A stretch of DNA of 53,252 nt. Origin: Flavobacteriaceae bacterium. Its GTDB lineage: Bacteria > Bacteroidota > Bacteroidia > Flavobacteriales > Flavobacteriaceae. The stretch spans positions 1-53,252 of the forward strand of contig JAKITV010000013.1 of the NCBI GenBank assembly GCA_021647885.1. Direction: 5' to 3'. This document shows, piece by piece, positions 26,467 to 34,941 of the stretch. The notes beneath the pieces were generated by a model. It was not told where the DNA came from, searched no databases, and saw only the letters and a list, made by a program, of their open reading frames with translations. Position 1 is the first letter of the stretch. Each line of letters opens with the position of its first letter. The position numbers and the translations under genes are program-made.

Positions 26467-27003
26467 ATGGCAGGAACAAGAGCAGCAATACGTTACGCAA
26501 AGGCAGTTTTAGATTTAGCAAAAGATCAAAACACAGTAGAAACTGTAAATAATGATATGATGCTAATTACAAATACAGTTGCAAAAAGTAAAGACTTGGG
26601 CGAAATGCTTCAAAGTCCAGTGCTGCGTTCTGAAATTAAAAAATCAGCATTATTAGAAGTGTTTAAAGATTTAAATGCAATAACTGTTGGCTTAATAGAT
26701 ACATTAATAAGCAACAAAAGAATCAATATTTTAAGTGAAGTTGCTTCAACATATAATCGTTTATATGATCAATTTAGAGGCAGCGAAGTTGCAATAGTTA
26801 CTACTGCAATTCCGCTAACAAACGATTTAAAATCTAAAGTGTTAGCTAAAGCAAAAGAGCTTACAGGAAATGATGTTGTTGTTAGTAATATTGTTGACGA
26901 AAGCATAATTGGAGGTTTCATTTTACGAATTGGCGACATTCAATACAATGCAAGTATTGCAAATAAATTAAATAAATTAAAAAGAGAGTTTACATTAAAT
27001 TAA
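26467..27003 (+). CDS. atpH: ATP synthase F1 subunit delta
   Basis: A 178-residue delta subunit that caps F1 and joins it to the b-stalk. The N-terminal helical domain begins AAIRYAKAVLDLAKDQ, and the C-terminal part contains LTGNDVVVSNIVDESIIGGFILRIGD, given here as LTGNDVVVSNIVD and ESIIGGFILRIGD, which is the conserved tail. The frame can be extended to a GTG at 26455, but that codon lies in a palindromic repeat, so ATG 26467 is chosen. A different repeat separates it from atpA. Confidence 0.94.
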   Translation: MAGTRAAIRYAKAVLDLAKDQNTVETVNNDMMLITNTVAKSKDLGEMLQSPVLRSEIKKSALLEVFKDLNAITVGLIDTLISNKRINILSEVASTYNRLYDQFRGSEVAIVTTAIPLTNDLKSKVLAKAKELTGNDVVVSNIVDESIIGGFILRIGDIQYNASIANKLNKLKREFTLN

Positions 27004-27014
27004 AATAGTTTTTT

Positions 27015-27038
27015 GTCACATTGAGCGCAGTCGAAATG
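27015..27038. repeat. GAGCGCAGTCGAAATG-type dispersed repeat
   Basis: GTCACATTGAGCGCAGTCGA plus AATG lies between atpH and atpA. Closely similar elements of the form CATT-GAGCGnAGTCG-AAATG are familiar intergenic repeats of Bacteroidota. Related wording recurs at 29967-29985. Confidence 0.5.
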
Positions 27039-27070
27039 CAAACAAAAAATGAGATTTAAACATAAATAAA

Positions 27071-28651
27071 ATGGCAGAAGTAAAACCAGCTGAAATATCA
27101 GCAATCTTAAAGCAACAATTAGCAGGATTTGAAGCATCAGCTTCATTAGATGAAGTAGGAACTGTTCTTACCATTGGAGATGGTATTGCACGTGTTTATG
27201 GATTGGCTAATGCACAATATGGAGAATTAGTAGAATTTGAAAATGGACTTGAAGGTATTGTACTTAATCTTGAAGAAGATAACGTAGGTGTTGTGATGTT
27301 AGGAGTTTCAATAGACATTAAGGAAGGAGATACAGTAAAACGTACCAAAAGAATTGCTTCCATTAATGTTGGAGAAGGCATTGTTGGTCGTGTTGTTAAC
27401 ACTTTAGGAACACCAATTGATGGTAAAGGCCCAATCTCTGGTGAAACTTTTGAAATGCCTTTAGAGCGTAAAGCTCCTGGAGTTATTTTCCGTGAGCCTG
27501 TTACAGAGCCATTACAATCAGGAATTAAAGCTATTGATGCTATGATCCCAATTGGTCGCGGACAACGTGAGTTGGTAATTGGAGACAGACAGACAGGAAA
27601 AACAACAGTTTGTATTGATACCATTTTAAATCAAAAAGAGTTTTACGATGCAGGCGAACCGGTATATTGTATATATGTTGCTATTGGACAAAAAGCATCA
27701 ACAGTTGCAGGAATTGCAAAAACATTAGAAGATAGAGGAGCTTTAGCTTACACAACAATAGTTGCTGCAAATGCTTCAGATCCTGCAGCAATGCAAGTAT
27801 ATGCACCATTTGCTGGAGCATCTATTGGAGAATATTTTAGAGATACTGGTCGTCCAGCTTTAATTGTATATGACGATTTATCAAAACAAGCTGTTGCATA
27901 TCGTGAGATCTCATTATTGTTACGTCGCCCACCAGGACGTGAAGCGTATCCTGGAGATGTATTCTATTTACATTCAAGATTATTAGAGCGTTCTGCAAAA
28001 GTGATAAACAATGATGCTATTGCTAAAGACATGAATGACCTTCCAGATAGTTTGAAACCATTAGTAAAAGGAGGAGGCTCATTAACCGCTTTACCAATTA
28101 TTGAAACACAAGCAGGAGACGTTTCAGCATATATTCCTACAAATGTAATTTCTATTACAGATGGACAAATATTTTTAGATGGAGATTTATTTAATTCTGG
28201 TGTTAGACCAGCAATTAACGTAGGTATTTCGGTTTCTCGTGTTGGAGGAAATGCTCAAATTAAATCGATGAAAAAAGTTGCTGGAACATTAAAATTAGAT
28301 CAAGCTCAATTCCGTGAATTGGAAGCATTCGCTAAATTTGGATCAGATTTAGATGCAGCAACGTTAAATGTAATTGAAAAAGGGAAACGTAACGTTGAAA
28401 TTTTAAAACAAGCTCAAAACGATCCGTTTACTGTAGAAGATCAAATTGCAATTATTTATGCAGGATCTAAAAACTTATTAAGCGATGTTCCTGTAGAAAA
28501 AGTGAAAGAATTCGAAAGAGATTATATCGAATTTTTAAAAGCAAAGCATAACGATGTGTTAGCAACTTTAAAAGCAGGAAAATTGACTGATGAGGTTATA
28601 GATACTTTATCAATGGTAGCTAAGGATTTATCGGCGAAATACTTAAACTAA
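27071..28651 (+). CDS. atpA: ATP synthase F1 subunit alpha
   Basis: A 526-residue alpha subunit, the non-catalytic nucleotide-binding partner of beta. The beta-barrel crown domain is at residues 1-95. The P-loop GDRQTGKTT is near residues 171-179, and the Arg-finger region [11 protein letters not shown] near 379-389. The C-terminal helical domain is complete. The final codon is followed at once by a stem-loop and then by an inserted four-helix-bundle gene instead of atpG, which is unusual. Confidence 0.98.
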   Translation: MAEVKPAEISAILKQQLAGFEASASLDEVGTVLTIGDGIARVYGLANAQYGELVEFENGLEGIVLNLEEDNVGVVMLGVSIDIKEGDTVKRTKRIASINVGEGIVGRVVNTLGTPIDGKGPISGETFEMPLERKAPGVIFREPVTEPLQSGIKAIDAMIPIGRGQRELVIGDRQTGKTTVCIDTILNQKEFYDAGEPVYCIYVAIGQKASTVAGIAKTLEDRGALAYTTIVAANASDPAAMQVYAPFAGASIGEYFRDTGRPALIVYDDLSKQAVAYREISLLLRRPPGREAYPGDVFYLHSRLLERSAKVINNDAIAKDMNDLPDSLKPLVKGGGSLTALPIIETQAGDVSAYIPTNVISITDGQIFLDGDLFNSGVRPAINVGISVSRVGGNAQIKSMKKVAGTLKLDQAQFRELEAFAKFGSDLDAATLNVIEKGKRNVEILKQAQNDPFTVEDQIAIIYAGSKNLLSDVPVEKVKEFERDYIEFLKAKHNDVLATLKAGKLTDEVIDTLSMVAKDLSAKYLN

Positions 28652-28679
28652 TTCTGAATTAAGAATGCAGAATTCAGAA
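28652..28679. repeat. Inverted repeat directly after atpA
   Basis: TTCTGAATT and AATTCAGAA form a perfect 9-bp stem around ten bases, starting 1 nt after the atpA stop. It belongs to the AT-rich material that borders the inserted gene. No T-run follows. Confidence 0.6.
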
Positions 28680-28693
28680 CTAATATAATTTTT

Positions 28694-28728
28694 AAAATTC
28701 ATAATTCATAATTTTGAATTTATAATTA
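28694..28728 (+). repeat. Left 35-bp direct repeat flanking the inserted four-helix-bundle gene
   Basis: It starts AAAATTCATAATTCATAATT and ends GAATTTATAATTA. It matches the copy at 29066-29100 in 34 of 35 positions. Six bases separate it from an ATGGCA start, exactly as in the right copy. Confidence 0.85.
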
Positions 28729-28734
28729 CAAATA

Positions 28735-29076
28735 ATGGCATATCAAGAAAAAAACAATATTGTTGTTGATAAGAGCTTTTATTTTGGTTGTGATATTGTT
28801 AATTTCTGTAAAATTTTAAAAGAGCAAAAAGACTTTGAAATTGCGAGTCAATTGCTTAAAAGTGGCACAAGCATTGGTGCTAACACTAGAGAGTCACAGC
28901 GAGGAGTCAGCACTAAAGATTTCAAGAACAAGTTAGCAATAGCTTTAAAAGAAGCTGACGAAACTTCATATTGGTTAGATATTATTGAAGCTACTACTAT
29001 GGAAATTCCAAATAATCTAAAAGCTAAATGTGACGAATTAATTAGATTGTTAGTTACAATTATAAAAAATTCATAA
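28735..29076 (+). CDS. Four-helix-bundle protein (23S rRNA intervening-sequence protein family)
   Basis: A 113-residue helical protein. VDKSFYFGCDIVNFCKIL, SQLLKSGTSIGANTRES and ALKEADETSYWLDIIEA are the hallmarks of the S23/IVP family (TIGR02436). Members occur in 23S rRNA intervening sequences, next to diversity-generating retroelements (Avd) and as free-standing genes of unknown function. Here it separates atpA from atpG and lies between two near-identical 35-bp direct repeats. Its last three codons overlap the right repeat. Removing one repeat unit would restore a normal atpA-atpG junction. Confidence 0.92.
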   Translation: MAYQEKNNIVVDKSFYFGCDIVNFCKILKEQKDFEIASQLLKSGTSIGANTRESQRGVSTKDFKNKLAIALKEADETSYWLDIIEATTMEIPNNLKAKCDELIRLLVTIIKNS

Positions 29077-29100
29077 TTCATAATTTTGAATTCATAATTA
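29066..29100 (+). repeat. Right 35-bp direct repeat flanking the inserted gene
   Basis: Identical to the left copy except for one C/T change near its end. It contains the stop codon of the four-helix-bundle gene and forms the leader of atpG, whose ATGGCA starts six bases later. Confidence 0.85.
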
Positions 29101-29106
29101 GAAAAA

Positions 29107-29967
29107 ATGGCAAACTTAAAAGAAATACGCAATAGAATATCGTCGGTGTCTTCAACGATGCAGATTACAAGTGCCATGAAAATGGTATCGGCCGCAAAAT
29201 TAAAGAAGGCACAAGATGCTATTACCGCAATGCGTCCTTATGCAAATAAGCTAACCGAATTGTTACAAAGTTTAAGTGCAACTCTAGATGGAGATACAGG
29301 AAGTAAATTTGCGAATCAACGAGACGTAAATAAAGTACTTGTTGTGGCAATTACCTCTAATAGAGGATTGTGTGGAGGATTTAATTCTAACGTTATAAAA
29401 GAATCGATTAGATTAGCTAACGAAGTTTACACCAATCAGGATGTGTCTTTTGTTGTTATTGGGAAAAAGGCTAATGATATATTATCTAAAAATTTCAATG
29501 TTGTTTCTAATCACAGTGAAGTTTTTGATGATTTAACATTTAATAATGTAGCAGAAATAGCAGAATTGTTAATGGATAGATTTAATGAAGACGAATTTGA
29601 TAAAATTGAATTGGTTTATAATAAATTTAAAAATGCTGCAACTCAAATTATAATGACCGAACAGTTTTTACCTATTGTTCCAGCAGAAGGAGAAATGAAC
29701 GTAAATTTAGATTACATTTTTGAGCCTTCAAAAGTTGAAATAGTTGAAACATTAATTCCAAAATCTTTAAAAACCCAATTATATAAAGCTGTAAGAGATT
29801 CTTTTGCAAGCGAACATGGTGCGAGAATGACAGCTATGCACAAAGCCACAGACAATGCTACCGAATTAAGAGATGAATTATTATTAACATATAATAAAGC
29901 ACGTCAAGCAGCAATTACTAACGAAATTTTAGAAATTGTTGGTGGTGCAGAGGCTTTAAATAATTAG
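29107..29967 (+). CDS. atpG: ATP synthase F1 subunit gamma
   Basis: A 286-residue central-stalk subunit. The N-terminal helix MANLKEIRNRISSVSSTMQI, followed by the TSAMKMVSAAKLKKAQ region, and the C-terminal helix with MTAMHKATDNATELRDELLL are the two coiled-coil strands that rotate inside alpha3beta3. ITSNRGLCGGFNSNV is the conserved core segment. It is the last gene of this operon: atpD and atpC are not in the window. The final codons (ALNN) are duplicated 52 nt downstream. Confidence 0.97.
   Translation: MANLKEIRNRISSVSSTMQITSAMKMVSAAKLKKAQDAITAMRPYANKLTELLQSLSATLDGDTGSKFANQRDVNKVLVVAITSNRGLCGGFNSNVIKESIRLANEVYTNQDVSFVVIGKKANDILSKNFNVVSNHSEVFDDLTFNNVAEIAELLMDRFNEDEFDKIELVYNKFKNAATQIIMTEQFLPIVPAEGEMNVNLDYIFEPSKVEIVETLIPKSLKTQLYKAVRDSFASEHGARMTAMHKATDNATELRDELLLTYNKARQAAITNEILEIVGGAEALNN
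29949..29966 (+). repeat. 18-bp direct repeat, copy 1 (end of atpG)
   Basis: AGAGGCTTTAAATAATTA covers the last codons of atpG. The second copy is at 30001-30018, with 34 bp between them that contain GACGAAGCGAAGCGTAGTC, a repeat-family-like string. Confidence 0.8.
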
Positions 29968-30000
29968 ACGAAGCGAAGCGTAGTCAAATTATAGAAAAGT

Positions 30001-30018
30001 AGAGGCTTTAAATAATTA
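30001..30018 (+). repeat. 18-bp direct repeat, copy 2 (after atpG)
   Basis: A perfect copy of the atpG 3' end, again followed by bases that would make a stop codon (TAA) in the same frame. It looks like a target-site or slippage duplication. Confidence 0.8.
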
Positions 30019-30029
30019 ACGATTTGTCA

Positions 30030-30047
30030 TTCCTGCAGAAACAGGAA
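30030..30047. repeat. Short palindrome TTCCTG...CAGGAA
   Basis: A 6-bp stem with the loop CAGAAA, preceded by GTCA as in the 17181 copy. A degenerate member of the same family. Confidence 0.5.
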
Positions 30048-30061
30048 ATCAAAATAGAATC

Positions 30062-30092
30062 AAGCCTTACAAAAATTTGTAAGGCTTTTTTT
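30062..30092 (+). terminator. Rho-independent terminator of the ATP synthase operon
   Basis: AAGCCTTACAAA pairs perfectly with TTTGTAAGGCTT over 12 bp with a two-base loop, and seven T follow from the stem. This is the clear end of the atp transcript. Confidence 0.9.
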
Positions 30093-30138
30093 AGGGAATG
30101 ATTATTGATGCATAATGATAAATCAAAAAATAATTAAA

Positions 30139-30681
30139 ATGAAATTAAAAAACCCATTCTTAATCCCTCTTCTATTTCTGGTGTTTTTAAGCTTTTCACA
30201 ACAAAAGGGAGATTTTGCAATTTCAGTAACCGCATCACCTTTTCCCACTCAAGACTCCTATTCAAACGATTTTGGACTTATAGGCAAAGTAGGTTTAGAG
30301 TTCTTTTTATCCAACAAGGTATCGTTTTCCGGAAGTTTTTTTACTTCAAATAATACAGTAATAAATAACGATAGTGGCATTACCATCAATTCGTATGGTT
30401 TTATCCCTTCTGTTCAATATTATTTTTTAGATAAACCAAAAATAAATGTCTTTGGACAATTAGGTTATGGTTTTGGATTTGATGACCTTACAAGAGAAAG
30501 TGGTAGTATTGAAAACAGTGCTTTAACTATTTTTAGTTTTGGCGCAGGACTGAATTACAAGCTGAATGAAAAGCTATTTTTACAATTAACACTGCCCTAT
30601 TTTAAAGCGAAAAATATTACAATTAATGAAAATGCCGCGGATGGGATTGCTATATTTTTAGGCTTTAATTTCAAGCTATAA
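30139..30681 (+). CDS. Outer-membrane beta-barrel protein (porin-like family)
   Basis: A 180-residue protein with a signal peptide (MKLKNPFLIPLLFLVFLSFS). Alternating aromatic/hydrophobic strands such as VSFSGSFFTSNNT, GFIPSVQYYFL, VFGQLGYGFGF and IFSFGAGLNYKL are typical of an eight-stranded barrel (OmpA/OMP_b-brl-like). The C-terminus IFLGFNFKL ends with the hydrophobic residue pattern of outer-membrane barrels. The frame opens at ATG 30115, but the signal peptide fits the ATG at 30139. No specific function is visible. Confidence 0.8.
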   Translation: MKLKNPFLIPLLFLVFLSFSQQKGDFAISVTASPFPTQDSYSNDFGLIGKVGLEFFLSNKVSFSGSFFTSNNTVINNDSGITINSYGFIPSVQYYFLDKPKINVFGQLGYGFGFDDLTRESGSIENSALTIFSFGAGLNYKLNEKLFLQLTLPYFKAKNITINENAADGIAIFLGFNFKL

Positions 30682-30784
30682 CTAACAAGATTCTATTAAA
30701 TTATAGTCTTGACTTTAATTAGTAAGGCTTTTTTTATGGAATAATATTTGATTTAGTATCTTTAAAATACTTAAAATAAAAGCA

Positions 30785-31294
30785 ATGAAAACCATAAAAC
30801 AAATTTTAGCAATAACTTTATTATTTGTTGTTGTTGTAAGCTTTTCACAATGTTCAAGCACGCAAAAGCTTCAGGAAAAAGCACCTATAATGATGGGAAA
30901 AGTCTATTGTCAGAGTTGGATTGCAGGTGTTGAAGGAGGAGGATCTGGACTAAATATTTTTATTCTAGTAACCGATAATTCTATCGTTTTGGATAGTGTT
31001 TATTTTAGAGGGAAGGCAGCAAAATTAGAATTAAAACAGCAAGATAGTATGTTTTATGTTGGAAGATTCATTAGCGGCCTCAATATAAAGAAGGATATTA
31101 TTATGAGTAATGAACCATATGCAGAATATGGTAATGAAATGCCAAAAACATCAATAAAGATTCCTTTTGAATTAAAAGATGATGAATGTGTAATAAGTTA
31201 TAAAGAAGGCAAAACAACAAAATACTTTAAAGTTGATAATATTGTAGAAAAAGACCTTATTCCTTATCCGAATGCTCCGCCAAATAAGCAGTAA
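30785..31294 (+). CDS. Conserved hypothetical lipoprotein
   Basis: A 169-residue protein with a signal peptide and a lipobox-like FSQC (Cys23) followed by SSTQK. The mature part is mostly beta-strand (SGLNIFILVTDNSIVLDSVYFRG, shown here as SGLNIFILV and NSIVLDSVYFRG) and ends PYPNAPPNKQ. I do not recognise a characterised family; similar lipoproteins occur in other Flavobacteriaceae. It stands alone between two gene-free spacers. No Asp follows the Cys, so sorting to the outer membrane is likely but unproven. Confidence 0.75.
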   Translation: MKTIKQILAITLLFVVVVSFSQCSSTQKLQEKAPIMMGKVYCQSWIAGVEGGGSGLNIFILVTDNSIVLDSVYFRGKAAKLELKQQDSMFYVGRFISGLNIKKDIIMSNEPYAEYGNEMPKTSIKIPFELKDDECVISYKEGKTTKYFKVDNIVEKDLIPYPNAPPNKQ

Positions 31295-31532
31295 TTTTTT
31301 TCAGTAATTAAAGTGCGCTAAAATCATAAGTACTTAAAGTTATTCAAACATAAAAAATCATTGATAATCTCTAAATGAAGTTCTAAAGTTTAATTTTAGC
31401 TATAAAAGCCTTCACTTAAGTGCACTCTAAATACTTTTTACTTTAGGCGCTTATTTTTTATTCTTATTAGAATATACAACCTTTGGCTTACGTTAGTTAA
31501 AAACGTATTTTTAACACTACAAACAAAGACAC

Positions 31533-32993
31533 TTGAGCGCATTTAAAACACTTTTTAAACAAACATTTATTTATGGTTTAGCAACTGTGCTACCAAGAAT
31601 GTTGAATTTTTTGTTAGTGCCTTTATATACAACAAAAGGCATTTTGCCTTCGGTAGCTGAATACGGAAAAGTGTCTATCATATTTTCGTATTTTGTTATT
31701 TTTAATGTGGTTTTAGCTTACGGAATGGAAACTGCTTTTTTTAGATTCTTTAATAAAGAAGATGATAAAAACGAAGTTATTGGAACCTCAACGATATCTT
31801 TAATTGCTACGTCGTTGGGCTTTTTTATCTTAGCATTATTATTTCAGAACCAGATAGCACATTTTATAGACATTGATGTAAAGTACATTAATTTAGTTAT
31901 CTGGATTTTACTTTTAGATGCTTTGGTTATTATTCCATTTGCATGGTTACGTGCAACCCAAAAACCAATGCGTTATGCAGTAATTAAAATCCTGAATGTT
32001 GCTATTAATTTAGGTTTAAACGTATTCTTTTTATTAGCTTTAAAAAACTTGGCTTCAGATGGTTCGTTATTCGATAGTATTTACAAACCAAACTTCGAAA
32101 TCAGTTACATATTTATAGCTAATCTCATTGCAAGTGCTGTTACATTATTACTAATGTTTCGGTTTTATGCAAAAATTAAATATGTGTTTAATTCAGTTCT
32201 ATGGAAAACAATGCTTCGTTACGCATTTCCTATTTTAATTGCAGGAATAGCGTTTTCAATTAATGAAACTTTCGACAGAATTTTACTAAAAGAATTGTTG
32301 CCAGCTGATATTGCAGAGACTCAAATTGGAATGTATTCAGCATGTTACAAGATTGCCTTATTTATGACATTATTTGCTGCAGCTTACAAGCTTGGTATAG
32401 AGCCTTTCTTCTTTAGTCATGCAAAGGCTGTTAACCCTCAAAAAAACTATGCAAGTATATTAGAATTTTTTGTCGCTTTTGGTTCAGTAATATTGTTAAC
32501 AGTTGTGGTATTTGCTGATGCACTAAAACCATATATTGTAAGAAGTGAAGCATATTGGGAAGCAATGTGGATTGTTCCAATTATTTTAATAGCTAACTTT
32601 TGTTTAGGTATTTATTACAATCTTTCGGTTTGGTATAAAATCACAGACAGGACAAAATTTGGCGCTTACATTTCAGTATTTGGTGCAATCATAACATTAG
32701 CTATAAATTTTCTGTTTATAAAAACCTATGGCTATAAAGCTTCTGCAATTGCGACATTAGTGGCTTATGCAACAATGATGCTTTTATCGTACTACTTCGG
32801 AAGAAAATATTATCCAATACCATATAACCTAAAAAAAATTGGATTATATTTTAGTGTATCCATCACATTATCAGTGCTGTCATTCTATTATTTTAGAGAA
32901 AACTATGCAATTGGAACAGTTATGCTGATGGCTTTTATCACTATCATTTTTATTTTAGAAAAGAATCAATTAAAACAATTATTAAAGAGATAA
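31533..32993 (+). CDS. Oligosaccharide flippase family protein (Wzx/MOP superfamily)
   Basis: A 486-residue protein with about fourteen transmembrane helices and the N-terminal TFIYGLATVLPRMLNFLLVPLYT, given here as TFIYGLATVLPRM and LNFLLVPLYT, typical of polysaccharide-biosynthesis flippases. It should move lipid-linked glycans or lipid intermediates across the inner membrane. It lies away from the capsule locus, next to dut and envelope genes, a layout that recurs in Flavobacteriaceae, so it may serve a core cell-envelope glycan rather than the capsule. The start is TTG. Confidence 0.9.
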   Translation: MSAFKTLFKQTFIYGLATVLPRMLNFLLVPLYTTKGILPSVAEYGKVSIIFSYFVIFNVVLAYGMETAFFRFFNKEDDKNEVIGTSTISLIATSLGFFILALLFQNQIAHFIDIDVKYINLVIWILLLDALVIIPFAWLRATQKPMRYAVIKILNVAINLGLNVFFLLALKNLASDGSLFDSIYKPNFEISYIFIANLIASAVTLLLMFRFYAKIKYVFNSVLWKTMLRYAFPILIAGIAFSINETFDRILLKELLPADIAETQIGMYSACYKIALFMTLFAAAYKLGIEPFFFSHAKAVNPQKNYASILEFFVAFGSVILLTVVVFADALKPYIVRSEAYWEAMWIVPIILIANFCLGIYYNLSVWYKITDRTKFGAYISVFGAIITLAINFLFIKTYGYKASAIATLVAYATMMLLSYYFGRKYYPIPYNLKKIGLYFSVSITLSVLSFYYFRENYAIGTVMLMAFITIIFILEKNQLKQLLKR

Positions 32994-33052
32994 CATAACA
33001 TGCTTAATGCAGTCGATGCATCTCAATAAAATCAAAAAGTAACTTAAAAAGA

Positions 33053-33070
33053 TTCCCACTTTCGTGGGAA
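33053..33070. repeat. Hairpin TTCCCAC-TTTC-GTGGGAA before dut
   Basis: A perfect 7-bp stem with a TTTC loop ends 6 nt before the dut ATG. Compare the trpS hairpin with TTCCCGT-TTTC-ACGGGAA. Confidence 0.65.
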
Positions 33071-33076
33071 ATAAAT

Positions 33077-33511
33077 ATGAAAATAAAAATAATTAACAAT
33101 TCGTCGCATAATCTTCCTCATTATGAAACCATAGCTTCGGCAGGAATGGATTTACGAGCAAATTTATCAGAATCAAGAATTTTAAAACCTTTAGAGAGAA
33201 GTATTGTGGGAACTGGAATATTTATTGAGATTCCAATAGGTTATGAAGCACAAGTACGACCAAGAAGCGGTTTGGCAGCCAAGAAAGGCATAACGGTTTT
33301 AAACGCTCCTGGAACTATTGATGCAGATTATAGAGGAGAAATTGGCGTAATTCTTGTAAACTTATCTAATGAAGATTTTACTATAGAAAATGGCGAACGA
33401 GTAGCGCAATTAGTTATAGCAAAGCACGAACGGGCAGAATGGGTTGAAGTGGAAACTTTGTCTGAAACTTCTCGTGGAGAAGGAGGATTTGGAAGTACTG
33501 GCACAAAGTAA
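33077..33511 (+). CDS. dut: Deoxyuridine 5'-triphosphate nucleotidohydrolase (dUTPase)
   Basis: A 144-residue trimeric dUTPase that hydrolyses dUTP to dUMP and pyrophosphate, keeping uracil out of DNA. All five motifs are visible: AGMDLRA, RPRSGLA, the substrate loop with [21 protein letters not shown] and the C-terminal P-loop-like [10 protein letters not shown]. The size is typical. A palindromic hairpin precedes the ATG at close range. The next gene starts 69 nt later. Confidence 0.98.
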   Translation: MKIKIINNSSHNLPHYETIASAGMDLRANLSESRILKPLERSIVGTGIFIEIPIGYEAQVRPRSGLAAKKGITVLNAPGTIDADYRGEIGVILVNLSNEDFTIENGERVAQLVIAKHERAEWVEVETLSETSRGEGGFGSTGTK

Positions 33512-33579
33512 TCTGTTAAAATGAACTTAATTTAAACCAACTAATTGATAAAAACCTTTAATTTGAGTTTAAACAGCTA

Positions 33580-34941
33580 ATGCAAACTAAAGTAAACATC
33601 ATAATTTTTATTTTCGGAATGATTTTCTTTCCGCAGATAAGCTTTGCACAAGTAGATTTTAATAAAACACCAGATGATGATTTAGGCAATATTGAAGACA
33701 AGTATCAAGAATATTTCTTTGAAGCCTTAAAGCAAAAGGGAATAGAGAATTACGATAGATCTATTAAAGCACTTTTAAAATGCATTGAATTAGACGATTC
33801 TGAATCTGTTGTATATTATGAGTTAGGCAAAAATTATATCCAGCTAAAAAACTTTGGTGATGCAGAAAAAGCACTAAAAAAAGCGATTTCTAAAGACCCG
33901 GAAAACGAATGGTATCTCGACGAGCTTTACGGTGTATATTATGAGTTAAACGACTTTGATAAAGCCTTAAAAACAGTTAAACAATTAGTAAAATTTCATC
34001 CAGATTATAAAGAAGATTTAGCATCGTTATATTTTAGAAATAAAAAGTATAAAGCAGCATTAAAAATATTAGACGATTTAGATCGTGAATTAGGAGGTTC
34101 AAAATCGAGAGATTATATACGAAACCAAATTTATAATGCTACAGGAAGAGACAAGGACAGGATTGAAAACTTAGTAGAGCGCATAGAGAATAATCCAACT
34201 CAAGAGACTAATTACTTGTCTCTTATTTATAGATATAGTGAAAAAGGAAACACAAAGAAAGCTTACAAAACCGCTACGAAATTGCTTCAACAAAACCCTA
34301 GCTCGCAATTAGTTCATTTAGCTTTATACAAGTTCTATTTGGATGATAATAAGCCAAAAAAGGCTATTTCTTCAATGAGAATTGTACTTAAAAGCAATAA
34401 GATTAAACCAGATGCCAAAGCTAAAGTATTAAACGACTTTGTAAAATTTGTAAAGAACAATCCGGAATATGAAAGTGAATTAATTGAAGTTACAACTATG
34501 ATTGCATTAGCCGAAGGATGGAAATCTCATATTGAATTAGCACGATATTATTTAAGCAAAGACAATAAAGCACAAGCATTAAAGCATTACCAATCGGCTT
34601 ACGAAAAAGAAAGCAATAATTTCGATATTATTAAAAACATCCTTTTACTACAAATAGATTTAAAACAATACCAAGAAACTATAACATTAAGCGAGGAAAC
34701 TTTAGAAATTTATCCCGCCCAACCTGTTTTATACTTGTTAAATGGTGTAGCAAACAACCAATTAAATCGTCCTAAAGATGCAATTAATGTTTTAGAGATT
34801 GGAATAGATTATGTAATTGATGACATAAAAATGGAATCCGATTTTTATAAGCAATTAAGCATAGCATACAAATTGAATAATAATATTACTAAAGCACAAA
34901 CGTTTGCTAAAAAAGCAGAACGGCTATTAATAAAACAATAA
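33580..34941 (+). CDS. Secreted tetratricopeptide-repeat protein
   Basis: A 453-residue protein with a signal peptide ending near FPQISFAQ (about residue 24). Successive TPR units follow, for example SVVYYELGKNYIQLKNFGDA, NEWYLDELYGVYYELNDFDK and a C-terminal QPVLYLLNGVANNQLNRPKD. It is a periplasmic scaffold-type protein without catalytic motifs. Its stop overlaps the start of the DUF4292 lipoprotein by 1 nt, and the EnvC-like gene follows, so the three form an envelope operon in which it may organise the partners. Confidence 0.88.
   Translation: MQTKVNIIIFIFGMIFFPQISFAQVDFNKTPDDDLGNIEDKYQEYFFEALKQKGIENYDRSIKALLKCIELDDSESVVYYELGKNYIQLKNFGDAEKALKKAISKDPENEWYLDELYGVYYELNDFDKALKTVKQLVKFHPDYKEDLASLYFRNKKYKAALKILDDLDRELGGSKSRDYIRNQIYNATGRDKDRIENLVERIENNPTQETNYLSLIYRYSEKGNTKKAYKTATKLLQQNPSSQLVHLALYKFYLDDNKPKKAISSMRIVLKSNKIKPDAKAKVLNDFVKFVKNNPEYESELIEVTTMIALAEGWKSHIELARYYLSKDNKAQALKHYQSAYEKESNNFDIIKNILLLQIDLKQYQETITLSEETLEIYPAQPVLYLLNGVANNQLNRPKDAINVLEIGIDYVIDDIKMESDFYKQLSIAYKLNNNITKAQTFAKKAERLLIKQ

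Noticed and set aside
28694..29100. Diversity-generating retroelement around the four-helix-bundle gene
   Set aside because: There is no reverse transcriptase, template repeat or variable repeat in the window; only the Avd/S23-like protein family is shared.
28694..29100. CRISPR-like direct repeats
   Set aside because: There are only two copies, and they flank a coding gene rather than regular spacers.
31295..31532. Hidden gene or RNA in the spacer before the flippase
   Set aside because: Only weak imperfect stems (for example AAGTGCGCT against GGCGCTT) and no open frame or known RNA pattern were seen.
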